Assembly: GCA_029781035.1 (NCBI GenBank)
Contig: JAKOXK010000027.1
Span: 1 to 63,900 of the forward strand
DNA from: Armatimonadota bacterium
Lineage (GTDB): Bacteria; Armatimonadota; Fimbriimonadia; Fimbriimonadales; Fimbriimonadaceae
Direction: 5' to 3'
Length of the DNA: 63,900 nt
The notes beneath the pieces are model-generated. The model was not told where the DNA came from, did no database searches, and saw nothing but the letters and a program-made list of their open reading frames with translations. The position numbers were made by a program, and so were the translations under genes. Shown here one piece after another: positions 8,809-17,080 of this stretch. The first letter of the stretch is position 1. Every line of letters starts with the position of its first letter.

Positions 8809-9939
8809 TTAGGGTGTGACGATCCAACCAACTTGGTCGTGCTCGGCGCACCAGACTGAGTTGGCTGCCGGGCCGGTCTGACGGATGCGGTAACGGGCCC
8901 TGACCGTGTTGCCCGTGCCCAGATAGCGGTCTACCGCCCCGGTCGCGTCCAGCTTTCGCGAAGTCAAGGTCGTCGTGATCGTATCCGACCGCGTGTCACC
9001 TGTCGCATAGCCTGAACCAGCAAAGTCGTAGAGGTCGAGGATCTGTTGAAAGACTCCGGAAACAGTCATCCGGCTGTTCGTGTAGAGGGAAATGTATTGA
9101 GGCAAATCGGGCAGAGTACCGAACACTTCGACCGTCACCGGCGCTGCGTTCTGGTTTGGCACGATGAACTTGCAGACACGCAACACGTCGCCGTCCGTGT
9201 CCGCCAGGCTCGTGGTGTTGCCCGTTTCCACTCTGCCGAGAAGGGCGCTAAAACTGTCAGGAGCGACCACGTGTGCGGGAACCTGGCACGCTTGGTGGAC
9301 GCCCGTGATGTCGACTCTGAGCGACTTCACGGTGAACGTGGGTGAAATGATCCAGCCGGATACCTGCTGCGGGATCGCCACGAACGAATTGTTCGAACCC
9401 ACTGGGTCGTCGAACTGCACGTCGCACAAGCGGCCCAACACAGGGTTGACCTCTGGCTCCGTCACGTTGTTGCTCCCTTGTGACAGCATCGTTCCCGTCA
9501 CATGGACGTTGGTCAGCGTCAAGTTGACTTGGATTCCCTGATATGTGCCCTGGATGGTGTACGGCCCCGGCAATATCTGGTCACATGTTTGGCTCATCAG
9601 GTCGTTGCCCTGGTCGCTCCCCGTCATGGTTACGGTGTCAGGCGGCAACAAGGGGTCAAAATCGCTGAGTTTCAGGGTGAAGTCAAGTGTTCCGGGCGAC
9701 TTGGACAGTGCAGTCTCGGGGGTGTTTCCGGGATTGTCGAAGACCTGGTTCCCGAGCAAGAACACATTCATCGTGACCTTCACGTCGCAGTCAGCGTTCC
9801 CGTAGCGGGTGTCCGCTGAGCCCTGAGAGAAAGTAAACGTGTCCGCGCTCCGGAAGCGGTCGATCGGCTGGCCGGCAAACGCTGCAACCGAGCAAATGGC
9901 GAGCAGAAAAGCAGTGGGTCTCCTCAAAAAGCACCTCAA
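8809..9939 (-). CDS. Secreted protein with recurring C-terminal domain
   Basis: The 376-residue product has a clear signal peptide (hydrophobic residues about 10-22, AFA cleavage). Residues about 25-225 are beta-rich and unassigned, with four or more Cys residues that could form disulfides. From about residue 228 to the end it carries a domain also found at the C-termini of the proteins at 49374-51077 and 51838-53325. The common pattern is a GR-x-T/E-x-G start, Asp-rich DxDGD, VCKFIVPNQ, a GTLPD-type turn, a LDLYDF block, VRARYRI, QTGPAA, and a Cys followed by DQVGWxV near the end. The function of the domain is unknown to me. Location is presumably extracytoplasmic. Confidence 0.8.
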   Translation of the reverse strand: MRCFLRRPTAFLLAICSVAAFAGQPIDRFRSADTFTFSQGSADTRYGNADCDVKVTMNVFLLGNQVFDNPGNTPETALSKSPGTLDFTLKLSDFDPLLPPDTVTMTGSDQGNDLMSQTCDQILPGPYTIQGTYQGIQVNLTLTNVHVTGTMLSQGSNNVTEPEVNPVLGRLCDVQFDDPVGSNNSFVAIPQQVSGWIISPTFTVKSLRVDITGVHQACQVPAHVVAPDSFSALLGRVETGNTTSLADTDGDVLRVCKFIVPNQNAAPVTVEVFGTLPDLPQYISLYTNSRMTVSGVFQQILDLYDFAGSGYATGDTRSDTITTTLTSRKLDATGAVDRYLGTGNTVRARYRIRQTGPAANSVWCAEHDQVGWIVTP

Positions 9940-10043
9940 AGTGAAGCAATCCCCATGATATCCGATGAAGGCTGCATTCCGGCATTGGAACGAAGAGGCA
10001 ACGCCGGTCCGGGTAGATTCGTACCAGTCACTACCGACCTTTT

Positions 10044-10895
10044 ATGGCCGAACGACGACTTCGATACCGGTCTCTCTTCATCTCAGACATACATCTGGGA
10101 TCGGCTGGCTGCATGGTGGACGAGTTCACAACGTTTCTCTCGGCTGTGGACTGCGAGTACCTCTACCTTGTTGGGGACATCGTCGACTTGTGGGTCGTCA
10201 TGAAGGCAGGAAAGTGGCGGCAGTCGCATACCGATGCGATCCGAATCATCCTCAACAAGACGAAGGAGGGCAGCAAGGTCTACTACACGCCCGGCAATCA
10301 CGATGCATTCCTCCGTCGTCTCAACGGCTCGGAGTTCGGCAACATCTCGATTGTCCACTCGGTCGAGCACGTCACGGCGGCTGGCAAGAAGCTTCAAGTT
10401 GTCCATGGCGACCTTTTTGACAAGTCGGTCCGCTTTGTGCCTGTCGCCTGGCTCGCAGCCTGGGCCTACGAAGGGCTCACTGTGATGAACAACCGCTGGA
10501 ACGCCAAGCGACTTCTCGGTGGCAAACAGGAGATCGAGTTCAGTGCCGTCTTCAAGAAGCGGCTCAAACGGTTCATCGGTCGCAGGACCGACTTCGAGGA
10601 GATTCTGCTGGAGCAGGCTGTGACTGCAGGATTCGACGGAGTCGTCTGTGGCCACATCCACAAGCCTCAGATCCGCGACGAAGGGGAAGAAGGGCTCTAC
10701 GTGAACACGGGAGACTGGGTCGAACATGGCACAGCCGTCGTCGAACACGATGACGGACGGCTTGAGCTCATGTCGTGGCGTGAGATCCAGAACAGCCTCG
10801 GCCCCAAGTCGCCGTGCCATGAGCCCGAGCGTCCTGTCTTTCGAGTCCAGCAAGGTGGTTTCGCTGAATGCTCGCTCAGTGGTTCGAGGCCCTAG
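10044..10895 (+). CDS. Calcineurin-like metallophosphoesterase, LpxH-like
   Basis: A 283-residue two-metal phosphoesterase. The metal-binding blocks are all visible: SDIHLG (residues 14-19), VGDIVD (43-48), GNHD (about 89-92), HGD (about 125-127) and GHIHKP (about 199-204). The layout matches the UDP-2,3-diacylglucosamine diphosphatase (LpxH) family, which makes lipid X in lipid A synthesis, but relatives of unknown substrate are common. The following genes encode a membrane protein and a glycolipid-type glucosyltransferase, with overlapping reading frames, which supports a role in envelope lipid metabolism. No Shine-Dalgarno is evident before the ATG. Confidence 0.85.
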   Translation: MAERRLRYRSLFISDIHLGSAGCMVDEFTTFLSAVDCEYLYLVGDIVDLWVVMKAGKWRQSHTDAIRIILNKTKEGSKVYYTPGNHDAFLRRLNGSEFGNISIVHSVEHVTAAGKKLQVVHGDLFDKSVRFVPVAWLAAWAYEGLTVMNNRWNAKRLLGGKQEIEFSAVFKKRLKRFIGRRTDFEEILLEQAVTAGFDGVVCGHIHKPQIRDEGEEGLYVNTGDWVEHGTAVVEHDDGRLELMSWREIQNSLGPKSPCHEPERPVFRVQQGGFAECSLSGSRP

Positions 10896-11626
10896 GCGTC
10901 CGGGGTCTCTACCTCATTGTCTCGAGGCTCGTCCGGGAGGATCCACTCCCCTCGACCCGGGGCAGTGTTCCCGATTTGAGTCAGCAAGCGGTTTCTGACA
11001 CACGGAAGGCGTCGCTCTACTTTTCGTCAGCGAACATCGCTCGGATGCTTTGCTATGTGCCCCAAGCCATCGCGTTTGGCCTGTCCGGCTACCGGCCGGG
11101 CCTGGTCACCGTGACGGTCATTGCCGTCATGCATGTTTTGCTCGTGGTTGTCGAGGCCTACAAACGGGCCTTGTGCGATCACTGGATTCTGAAGCTCCCC
11201 GATCGAGAAGGGCACACTCCGCCGCCTCCGCTGACACGCCCCCGGGGACCCTTTCGGCTGCGCACTTTTGAATCGGAACGTTTCTACCGACTGATCGGCA
11301 TGGAGTTCTTCCGCAAGTTCGTCACGTGGGTCATGTCCGTTCTCACCCATGGTCCAGGCGGCAAGCGGATGACTTTCATCTCCAACCCGGGCCGGTCGCA
11401 GGCCGTTGCCTTTGAGCATGCGACGCGCGTCTCGGAAACAGTTCACTGGTGCAGTGCCGCCACCGTTGCTCCGCTCGTTGTGTTTTCCTGGATCGGGGCA
11501 CCACTGGGTGTCGCGGTGTGGTCGACTGTCATCATTTGGGGCGACGTTATGCTCGCTTTGCTTCAACGGTTCCACCGAGTCCGCGTATGGCCGCTCATCC
11601 AAAAGATGTTGGAGCGTGCAGGGTGA
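10868..11626 (+). CDS. Membrane protein in glycolipid operon
   Basis: A 252-residue protein that I do not recognise. It has hydrophobic segments near residues 60-95 (two helices around MLCYVPQAIAFGL and VTVTVIAVMHVLLVVV) and near 195-230 (VAPLVVFSWIGAPLG and VAVWSTVIIWGDVMLALL), with a basic, Pro-rich loop between them. The start overlaps the phosphoesterase end by 28 bp and its stop overlaps the next start by 4 bp (GTGA), so all three are one translational unit. A role with the neighbouring phosphatase and glucosyltransferase in membrane lipid synthesis is inferred from this arrangement only. Confidence 0.75.
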   Translation: MLAQWFEALGVRGLYLIVSRLVREDPLPSTRGSVPDLSQQAVSDTRKASLYFSSANIARMLCYVPQAIAFGLSGYRPGLVTVTVIAVMHVLLVVVEAYKRALCDHWILKLPDREGHTPPPPLTRPRGPFRLRTFESERFYRLIGMEFFRKFVTWVMSVLTHGPGGKRMTFISNPGRSQAVAFEHATRVSETVHWCSAATVAPLVVFSWIGAPLGVAVWSTVIIWGDVMLALLQRFHRVRVWPLIQKMLERAG

Positions 11627-12750
11627 AAGTTCTGCTGCTCTCGGCGAGCACGGGCAACGGGCACATGAGTGCCGCTCGGGCCATCGAGGCTGAGTTTGCC
11701 GTTCGGGGTCATGACGCCAAGACTGTAGACGTCCTCGACCACACGGGGAAGGGTTTTCGAGGTTGGTACCGAGGTGGCTACGAGGTTCTTGTGCGCAGGA
11801 GCCCCAAGATGTGGGGGCACCTCTACAAGTCTTCGGACCGTCCGCTCTTCAACTACGGCTTCCAGACCCTCCTCGACACCGTGTTCGTCGAGCGGATGCA
11901 CAAGTTCCTGACTGCGGAAGAGCCAGACTGGGTGCTCTGCACACACTCGTTGCCTCAGCCCGCCTTGGCCCGGTGGCGCAAACGGCGACCGTTCACGATG
12001 GGCATCGTCGTTACCGACCTCTACCCCCAGCGCATGTGGCTACGGGGCCGGCCAGACTGGTTCTTCGTTCCGGGCGAATGGTCCCAGCAGATCCTGTTTG
12101 AGCGTTACGGGAGGGCACGAGATAGGACGACGGTCAGTGGAATCCCTGTCGACAGGCTCTTTGCGGAACGGCAGGGGCGAGATCTGGCCCGGGGCGCGAT
12201 GAACCTAGACACGGGCCGCCAAACTGTGCTCGTCACAAGCGGCGGCATCGGCGGCGGCCCGATCGCCGACGTCGTCGCCGAACTCTCCGGCCTACCTGCA
12301 CCCATCCAATTCGTTGTCGTATGTGGTCGCAACCAAGAAGCCCAGGCAGCCGCTACCGTTCAAGCCAAGAAGGCCAAGGGCCCCGCGAGGGTGCAGGTCT
12401 TTGGCCACGTCTCGACTCCTGAGATGGCGGCCCTCATGCATGCCAGCGACCTGATCGTGGCCAAACCCGGCGGGATCACGACGTTTGAGGCTCTTGCGGC
12501 TGGCCTGCCCTTTGTCGTCTTCGACCCCTTCCTCATACCTGGTCAGGAAGAGAAGAACGCCGAGTTTCTAGTCGAGCAAGGGATCGGCCTGCGAGCGGGA
12601 GGGGCCGTCGAACTCGCAGTGATGGTGCAAGGCCTGCTCGAGTCCTCGGAGCGACTCGCTTCAATGTCCTCACATGCTCTGAGGAACGCGAAGCCCCATG
12701 CTGCGGCGACGATCGTCGAGGCTGTCGAGCAGTTGGGGCCCATGAGTTAA
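11623..12750 (+). CDS. Processive diacylglycerol beta-glucosyltransferase-like protein (GT28)
   Basis: A 375-residue family-28 glycosyltransferase related to UgtP and plant MGDG synthase, which transfer sugar from a UDP-sugar to diacylglycerol to make membrane glycolipids. The N-terminal acceptor domain opens VKVLLLSASTGNGHMSAARA with the GNGH motif near 11-14. The C-terminal donor domain has TSGGIGGG, HVSTPEMAALMHASDLIVAKPGG and TTFEALAAGLP, the last two being the UDP-sugar-binding signature. I place the start at the GTG at 11623, overlapping the previous stop; a longer frame from 11449 would only re-read the membrane-protein gene. Substrate is inferred from the family. Confidence 0.88.
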   Translation: MKVLLLSASTGNGHMSAARAIEAEFAVRGHDAKTVDVLDHTGKGFRGWYRGGYEVLVRRSPKMWGHLYKSSDRPLFNYGFQTLLDTVFVERMHKFLTAEEPDWVLCTHSLPQPALARWRKRRPFTMGIVVTDLYPQRMWLRGRPDWFFVPGEWSQQILFERYGRARDRTTVSGIPVDRLFAERQGRDLARGAMNLDTGRQTVLVTSGGIGGGPIADVVAELSGLPAPIQFVVVCGRNQEAQAAATVQAKKAKGPARVQVFGHVSTPEMAALMHASDLIVAKPGGITTFEALAAGLPFVVFDPFLIPGQEEKNAEFLVEQGIGLRAGGAVELAVMVQGLLESSERLASMSSHALRNAKPHAAATIVEAVEQLGPMS

Positions 12751-12802
12751 CTTCCCGGTCACGCGGTGGGGGCTGAGGGCCGGTGCCTCGAACCATGGGA
12801 AC

Positions 12803-13588
12803 CTAGTCCGTCACAGGATGCGCATGGTTGGCCGCGATGCGGTGAGACTCGACCTCGAAGAGGTCGCCCATGAGCCGAATCAGAGACGTGTGCACGAACA
12901 GCAACTCGAGGAACGGGACGAGGATCGCGAGGGGGACGTTCTTCGAGACAAGTGGCAGGAACTTGTCAATCAGAGAGAGAGCGAGAGAAGCCATGGGAAC
13001 GAGGAACACGTTGGCCACTGCCCAGCGCTTGAGACCCTGCCATTGAAGCGGCAGAATGTCCCTCCACATGCTGAGGAAATCGTAGAACCACCACTGTCGG
13101 CCACGGTAGAGGGTTCTCGACGACACGCCCCAGATGATCTGGAACCCGAGTGTGCTGAAGAAGTTGCCGACAAGCAGTATCACCATGTACGTGCTGAAGC
13201 CGGGAAAAGGCAGGTGCGCAGCGACCCAGTACTGGAACCCGACACCCACGATCGGGCCAAGCGCGCCAAACGGACCGACCAGAAAGTACGCTGCGAGCAG
13301 GCGGCCTCGAATGGCACGACCCAGGCTTTCCTCGTTGTACTTAAGTACCTCAAGGTCGCGGTTCTTGAGCGCGTGAACGGAGGCTTTGACATCCTCTTGG
13401 ATCTTGTGGAGGTGATAGCGGGGGCGGAGAAACTCGCGCAGGTACTCGCCGAGTCCTTTGTGCTGCGGTACGGGCCTCTTGTCAGTCGACTTGTTGGCTT
13501 CTCCCTTCTCCGGTGGTTCCTTGCGGTCGTCTTTCATCCTCTGCCGAATGCTGTCCACGGGCCTGGTGCCTCCGGTCCCGTCGTGCAC
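12803..13588 (-). CDS. Multi-pass membrane protein, unknown
   Basis: A 261-residue protein with a charged, probably cytoplasmic N-terminus of about 95 residues (Lys/Glu-rich, with a KGLGEYLREFLRPRYHLHKI segment) followed by about four hydrophobic segments: around residues 95-125, 130-155, 190-215 and 220-240. No known motif seen. It is convergent with the glycosyltransferase operon (52 bp between stops) and divergent from the GT39-like gene, so it is probably a single-gene transcript. The real start may be the in-frame Met at about residue 18 (MKDDRK), which would drop the unusual first residues. Confidence 0.7.
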   Translation of the reverse strand: MHDGTGGTRPVDSIRQRMKDDRKEPPEKGEANKSTDKRPVPQHKGLGEYLREFLRPRYHLHKIQEDVKASVHALKNRDLEVLKYNEESLGRAIRGRLLAAYFLVGPFGALGPIVGVGFQYWVAAHLPFPGFSTYMVILLVGNFFSTLGFQIIWGVSSRTLYRGRQWWFYDFLSMWRDILPLQWQGLKRWAVANVFLVPMASLALSLIDKFLPLVSKNVPLAILVPFLELLFVHTSLIRLMGDLFEVESHRIAANHAHPVTD

Positions 13589-13703
13589 TCTGGGCGCAAC
13601 GGGGCGTAAGGATACCTACGGTGTGAGGGTTGGAGCGTTCTAACCTTCCGACAAAGGGCCCTGTTGCGGCATCGTTCTCCGTTCCAGTATCGTTGTTGGG
13701 AAC

Positions 13704-15218
13704 ATGGAGCTGTGGGCGAAGGAGCGCCGAAGGGAGTGGCTGCCGCTGGTCTTGTTGCCGCTGGCCGCGATCCTCTTGCACTTGCTCTGCGTCAACAACT
13801 ACGGTTATTTTAGGGACGAGTTCTACTACTTGGCCTGCGCTCGACGGCTGGATTGGGGCTACGTCGATCACCCTCCGCTCAGCATTGCGCTCCTCCGTCT
13901 GTTCACAATGGCGTTCGGTGAAAGCCTGGTTGCCGTCCGGCTGCCCGTGGTCTTGGGCTCGGGACTGGCTGTTCTTGGCGTGATGCTCACCGCCAAGCGT
14001 CTGGGCGCCCACGGGAATGGGCTGTGGTTGGCCGGACTGTGCCCGCTTCTCTCCGGGATGTATCTGGTGATCTTCAGCTTCACCACGATGAACGCGCTGG
14101 ACATCGTGATGTGGGCGTGGGCGGCGTACCTACTGATCCTCATCCTGGAAAAGGAGACCCTCGTCAAGTGGAGCCTCCTGGGGGTCTTGCTCGGGCTGAT
14201 GTTCTTGAACAAGGCGAGCATGCTGTGGCTGGTCGCCGGACTTTCTGTGGGGTTGCTCGTCTCAGAACACAGAAGGATGTTCAAGGGGCCCGGTCCCTGG
14301 ATCGCGCTGGCCCTATGTTGTGCCCTGGCTGCACCCAACGTGGTCTGGCAGTTCCAGCACGGTTGGCCAACTGTCGAATTCGCCGAAAACGCTCAGCGCG
14401 AGAAGCTGTTGCCAAACCCGCTCTGGGCGTTTCTGGCCCAGCAAGTCATCGTCATGAACATAGCGACGCTTCCAGTGATCGTCGCTGGTGTGGCCTATGG
14501 GTTCCGCCAGGATCAACGCAAGTGGATGCCGCTCTCTGTCGCGTTTCTTGTGGTCTTGGCGATATTGGCTGCGAACAGCAAGAGCCGCGTGCACTATCTG
14601 GCGCCGGCCTACCCACTCGTACTGGCGACGGGCGCAGTGGCCGTCCAAAAGTGGATCGAGGGCCGCAAGTGGAAGCCGGCGCTTGCCTACGGGGCGTTGG
14701 CCGCCTCGAGTCCCCTCTACCTCACTCTTGGCCTGCCATGGCTCGCGCCCAAGGACATGACCTGGCTCATTGAGCAAAGTCCGGTCCAGCCCCCAGTGGA
14801 GGACAAGGGCCCTAAGAGCGTCATGCAGGGCTGGGCTGACATGTTCGGCTGGCCCGAGCTCGCCAAGGCTGTCCGAGCCGCCAAGGAGGGGCTTTCGCCT
14901 GACGACAGGGCCAGATGCGCGGTTGTCACCAGCAACTACGGAGAAGCGGCATCGCTCGAGCACTTCGGGCTCAAGCGAGTGCTGAGTGGGCACAACAATT
15001 ACTGGCTGTGGGGCCCACAGGATTGGGATGGCCGCGTGGCTGTCTTCGTCAACAAGTGGCCGACTGAGATCCAGGACATGTTCGAAAGCTTTGAACAGGT
15101 CGGAACTGTCGACGCGCCCCTGGCGGTACCGGAGCAAAACGGCTCGCCAGTCTGGATCGCCCGAGGGCTCAAAGTGCCCGTTCCCGTCTTCTGGTCAAAG
15201 ATCAAGAAGTATCTTTGA
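13704..15218 (+). CDS. GT39-like (ArnT/PMT) integral membrane glycosyltransferase
   Basis: A 504-residue protein with about ten to twelve hydrophobic helices. It carries the GT-C fold signature of the dolichyl-phosphate-mannose/ArnT family: an early acidic FRDEFYYLACARRLDWGYVDHPPL stretch (around residues 36-60), where the DE pair is the catalytic-base region, and the VAVRLPVVLGSGL helix. Such enzymes use polyprenyl-phosphate sugars to glycosylate lipids or proteins on the outer face of the membrane. The C-terminal about 150 residues are a soluble domain. It precedes the hydroxyproline genes by 8 bp, but a functional link to them is unlikely. Confidence 0.85.
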   Translation: MELWAKERRREWLPLVLLPLAAILLHLLCVNNYGYFRDEFYYLACARRLDWGYVDHPPLSIALLRLFTMAFGESLVAVRLPVVLGSGLAVLGVMLTAKRLGAHGNGLWLAGLCPLLSGMYLVIFSFTTMNALDIVMWAWAAYLLILILEKETLVKWSLLGVLLGLMFLNKASMLWLVAGLSVGLLVSEHRRMFKGPGPWIALALCCALAAPNVVWQFQHGWPTVEFAENAQREKLLPNPLWAFLAQQVIVMNIATLPVIVAGVAYGFRQDQRKWMPLSVAFLVVLAILAANSKSRVHYLAPAYPLVLATGAVAVQKWIEGRKWKPALAYGALAASSPLYLTLGLPWLAPKDMTWLIEQSPVQPPVEDKGPKSVMQGWADMFGWPELAKAVRAAKEGLSPDDRARCAVVTSNYGEAASLEHFGLKRVLSGHNNYWLWGPQDWDGRVAVFVNKWPTEIQDMFESFEQVGTVDAPLAVPEQNGSPVWIARGLKVPVPVFWSKIKKYL

Positions 15219-15226
15219 CCTAGCCC

Positions 15227-16159
15227 ATGGAACTGCACGTCGTTGACTCCCACACCGAGGGTGAACCGACACGGCTGGTCATCGACGGACTTCCCTCACT
15301 TGAAGGAGGAGTGAAGGAGCGGTTGGCCGAGCTGAGAGACGCGTACGACTGGATTCGGCGGACCATCTGCCTCGAGCCGAGAGGCAGCGAGGTCGCCATC
15401 GGGGCCGCACTTTTCCCGCCGAGTGTTGAGGACTGCCTGTACGATGTCGTCTTCATGAACAACACGGGCTATCTGGGCATGTGTGGCCACGGAACGATTG
15501 GCGTCATTGCCACCCTGGCCTGGCTGGGACGGATCCAGCCGGGCGAGCACAAGCTGAACACGGTCGCTGGAATCGTGAAGGCTCGGTTGCACGACGCCCA
15601 TACGGTCAGCTTCGAAAACGTGTTTTCCTATCGACTGGCCAAGGACGTGAGCATCAGCGTCCCAGGGCACGGCGTTGTCACTGGAGACGTCGCCTATGGG
15701 GGCAACTGGTTCTTCCTTGTCAAGTCGCCGCCAACAGAGGTCGTGGCTTCACGAATCCCCGAGCTTGAGGCGTTTACCAGCGCAGTGATGGACGCGCTCT
15801 GGGGTCAGGGCGTCACAGGCAAGGCTGGCGCGAAGATCGACCACATTGAAGTATTCGGTCCGCCGACGGTCACTGGTGCCGACTCCAAGAACTATGTGCT
15901 GTGTCCGGGCAAGCAGCACGACCGTTCGCCTTGCGGCACCGGTACAAGCGCCAAGCTCGCCTGCCTGTTCGCCGATGGGAAGCTAGCGGAGGGGGAAGTC
16001 CTGCGCCAAGAGAGCATCATTGGAAGCCTGTTCGAGGGTTCCGTAAGAGCTGCGGAGGGTGGAGTCTTCCCTACGATCAAAGGTCGGGCCTACGTCACGG
16101 GCGACTGTCGCCTGTTGTGCGACCAGGAAGACCCTTTCCGGCATGGGATCGGCGGGTAG
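15227..16159 (+). CDS. 4-hydroxyproline 2-epimerase / proline racemase family
   Basis: A 310-residue cofactor-independent epimerase. Both catalytic cysteines are present: Cys86 in GMCGHGTIG and Cys236 in RSPCGTGTSAK. This Cys/Cys pair fits racemases and 4-hydroxyproline 2-epimerases and excludes the related trans-3-hydroxyproline dehydratases, which have Thr at one position. The reaction would turn trans-4-hydroxy-L-proline into cis-4-hydroxy-D-proline. The adjacent DHDPS-family gene and convergent aldehyde dehydrogenase are the other known enzymes of this route, which favours the hydroxyproline role over proline racemisation. It starts 8 bp after the GT39-like gene. Confidence 0.88.
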   Translation: MELHVVDSHTEGEPTRLVIDGLPSLEGGVKERLAELRDAYDWIRRTICLEPRGSEVAIGAALFPPSVEDCLYDVVFMNNTGYLGMCGHGTIGVIATLAWLGRIQPGEHKLNTVAGIVKARLHDAHTVSFENVFSYRLAKDVSISVPGHGVVTGDVAYGGNWFFLVKSPPTEVVASRIPELEAFTSAVMDALWGQGVTGKAGAKIDHIEVFGPPTVTGADSKNYVLCPGKQHDRSPCGTGTSAKLACLFADGKLAEGEVLRQESIIGSLFEGSVRAAEGGVFPTIKGRAYVTGDCRLLCDQEDPFRHGIGG

Positions 16160-16162
16160 AAA

Positions 16163-17080
16163 GTGGGCATGGAGATGACTTGGCGTGGCGTGATGCCCGC
16201 CATTACGACCCCCTTCACTGACACGGGATCCGTCGATCATGAGTTCCTCGGACGACACGCGTCCTGGATGATCGAACAGGGGTGCACGGGTCTGGTGGCT
16301 CTGGGTTCATTGGGTGAGGGTGCGACCCTGACGAGCGAGGAAAAACGGGATGTCCTCACGACCTGTGTGTCGGCAGTCGGTTCACGTGTGCCTGTGGTGG
16401 CTGGAATCTCAGCTCTTGGGACAGAAGAGGCCGTCGCCCTATCCCGCGACGCCGAGTCATTGGGGTGTGTTGGCCTCATGGTACTGCCCCCCTATGTCTA
16501 CAAGGGCACATGGGACGAGATGAGGTCTCACTTCTCGGCCGTGATGAACGCGACCGACCTCTCCTGCATGCTGTACAACAATCCCGTCGCCTACGGCACC
16601 GACGTCTACCCTGACCAAGTGGTGGAGTTGGCGGACATGCACAAGAACCTCCATGCCGTCAAGGAGTCCAGCACGGATGTACGCCGGATCTCCGGGATTC
16701 GAGCGCTGACCGGGGACCGGCTCGCGCTCTTCGTAGGTGTGGACGACGCGATCTATGAGGGGATCGCCGTCGGAGCGGTTGGCTGGATCGCTGGACTTGT
16801 GAATGCGTTCCCCAAGGAGTCTGTGGCACTTTATGACCGATGCATGGCAGGCGACTGGGTAGGGGCGTTTGACATCTACCGCTGGTTCCTGCCCTTGCTC
16901 CGGCTCGACACGGTCGCCAAGTTCGTCCAGTTGATCAAACTGGCCCAGCAAGAGGCGGGAATGGGAAGCGAGCGAGTGCGGGCACCGCGCATGGCCCTCG
17001 TCGGACGTGAACGCGAAGACGCCCTTGACGTCATCCGTCATGGAATGAAGCACCGACCAGCTCTCTGCATCAAGGGTTGA
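16163..17080 (+). CDS. DHDPS-family lyase, probably 1-pyrroline-4-hydroxy-2-carboxylate deaminase
   Basis: A 305-residue member of the DapA/N-acetylneuraminate lyase superfamily with the Schiff-base Lys at about 167 (HAVKESS) and the catalytic Tyr at about 138 (LYNNP), both numbered from the GTG. In hydroxyproline catabolism a paralogue of DapA converts 1-pyrroline-4-hydroxy-2-carboxylate to 2-oxoglutarate semialdehyde plus ammonia; the neighbours make that the likely job. Start is ambiguous: GTG 16163, ATG 16169 or ATG 16175. The gene follows the epimerase by 3 bp. Its 3' end overlaps the convergent aldehyde dehydrogenase by 11 bp. Confidence 0.85.
   Translation: MGMEMTWRGVMPAITTPFTDTGSVDHEFLGRHASWMIEQGCTGLVALGSLGEGATLTSEEKRDVLTTCVSAVGSRVPVVAGISALGTEEAVALSRDAESLGCVGLMVLPPYVYKGTWDEMRSHFSAVMNATDLSCMLYNNPVAYGTDVYPDQVVELADMHKNLHAVKESSTDVRRISGIRALTGDRLALFVGVDDAIYEGIAVGAVGWIAGLVNAFPKESVALYDRCMAGDWVGAFDIYRWFLPLLRLDTVAKFVQLIKLAQQEAGMGSERVRAPRMALVGREREDALDVIRHGMKHRPALCIKG

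Noticed and set aside
11449-11622. A longer glucosyltransferase starting at 11449
   Set aside because: The extra 58 residues are the preceding membrane-protein gene read in another frame; GTG 11623 overlaps the previous stop and starts the conserved domain.
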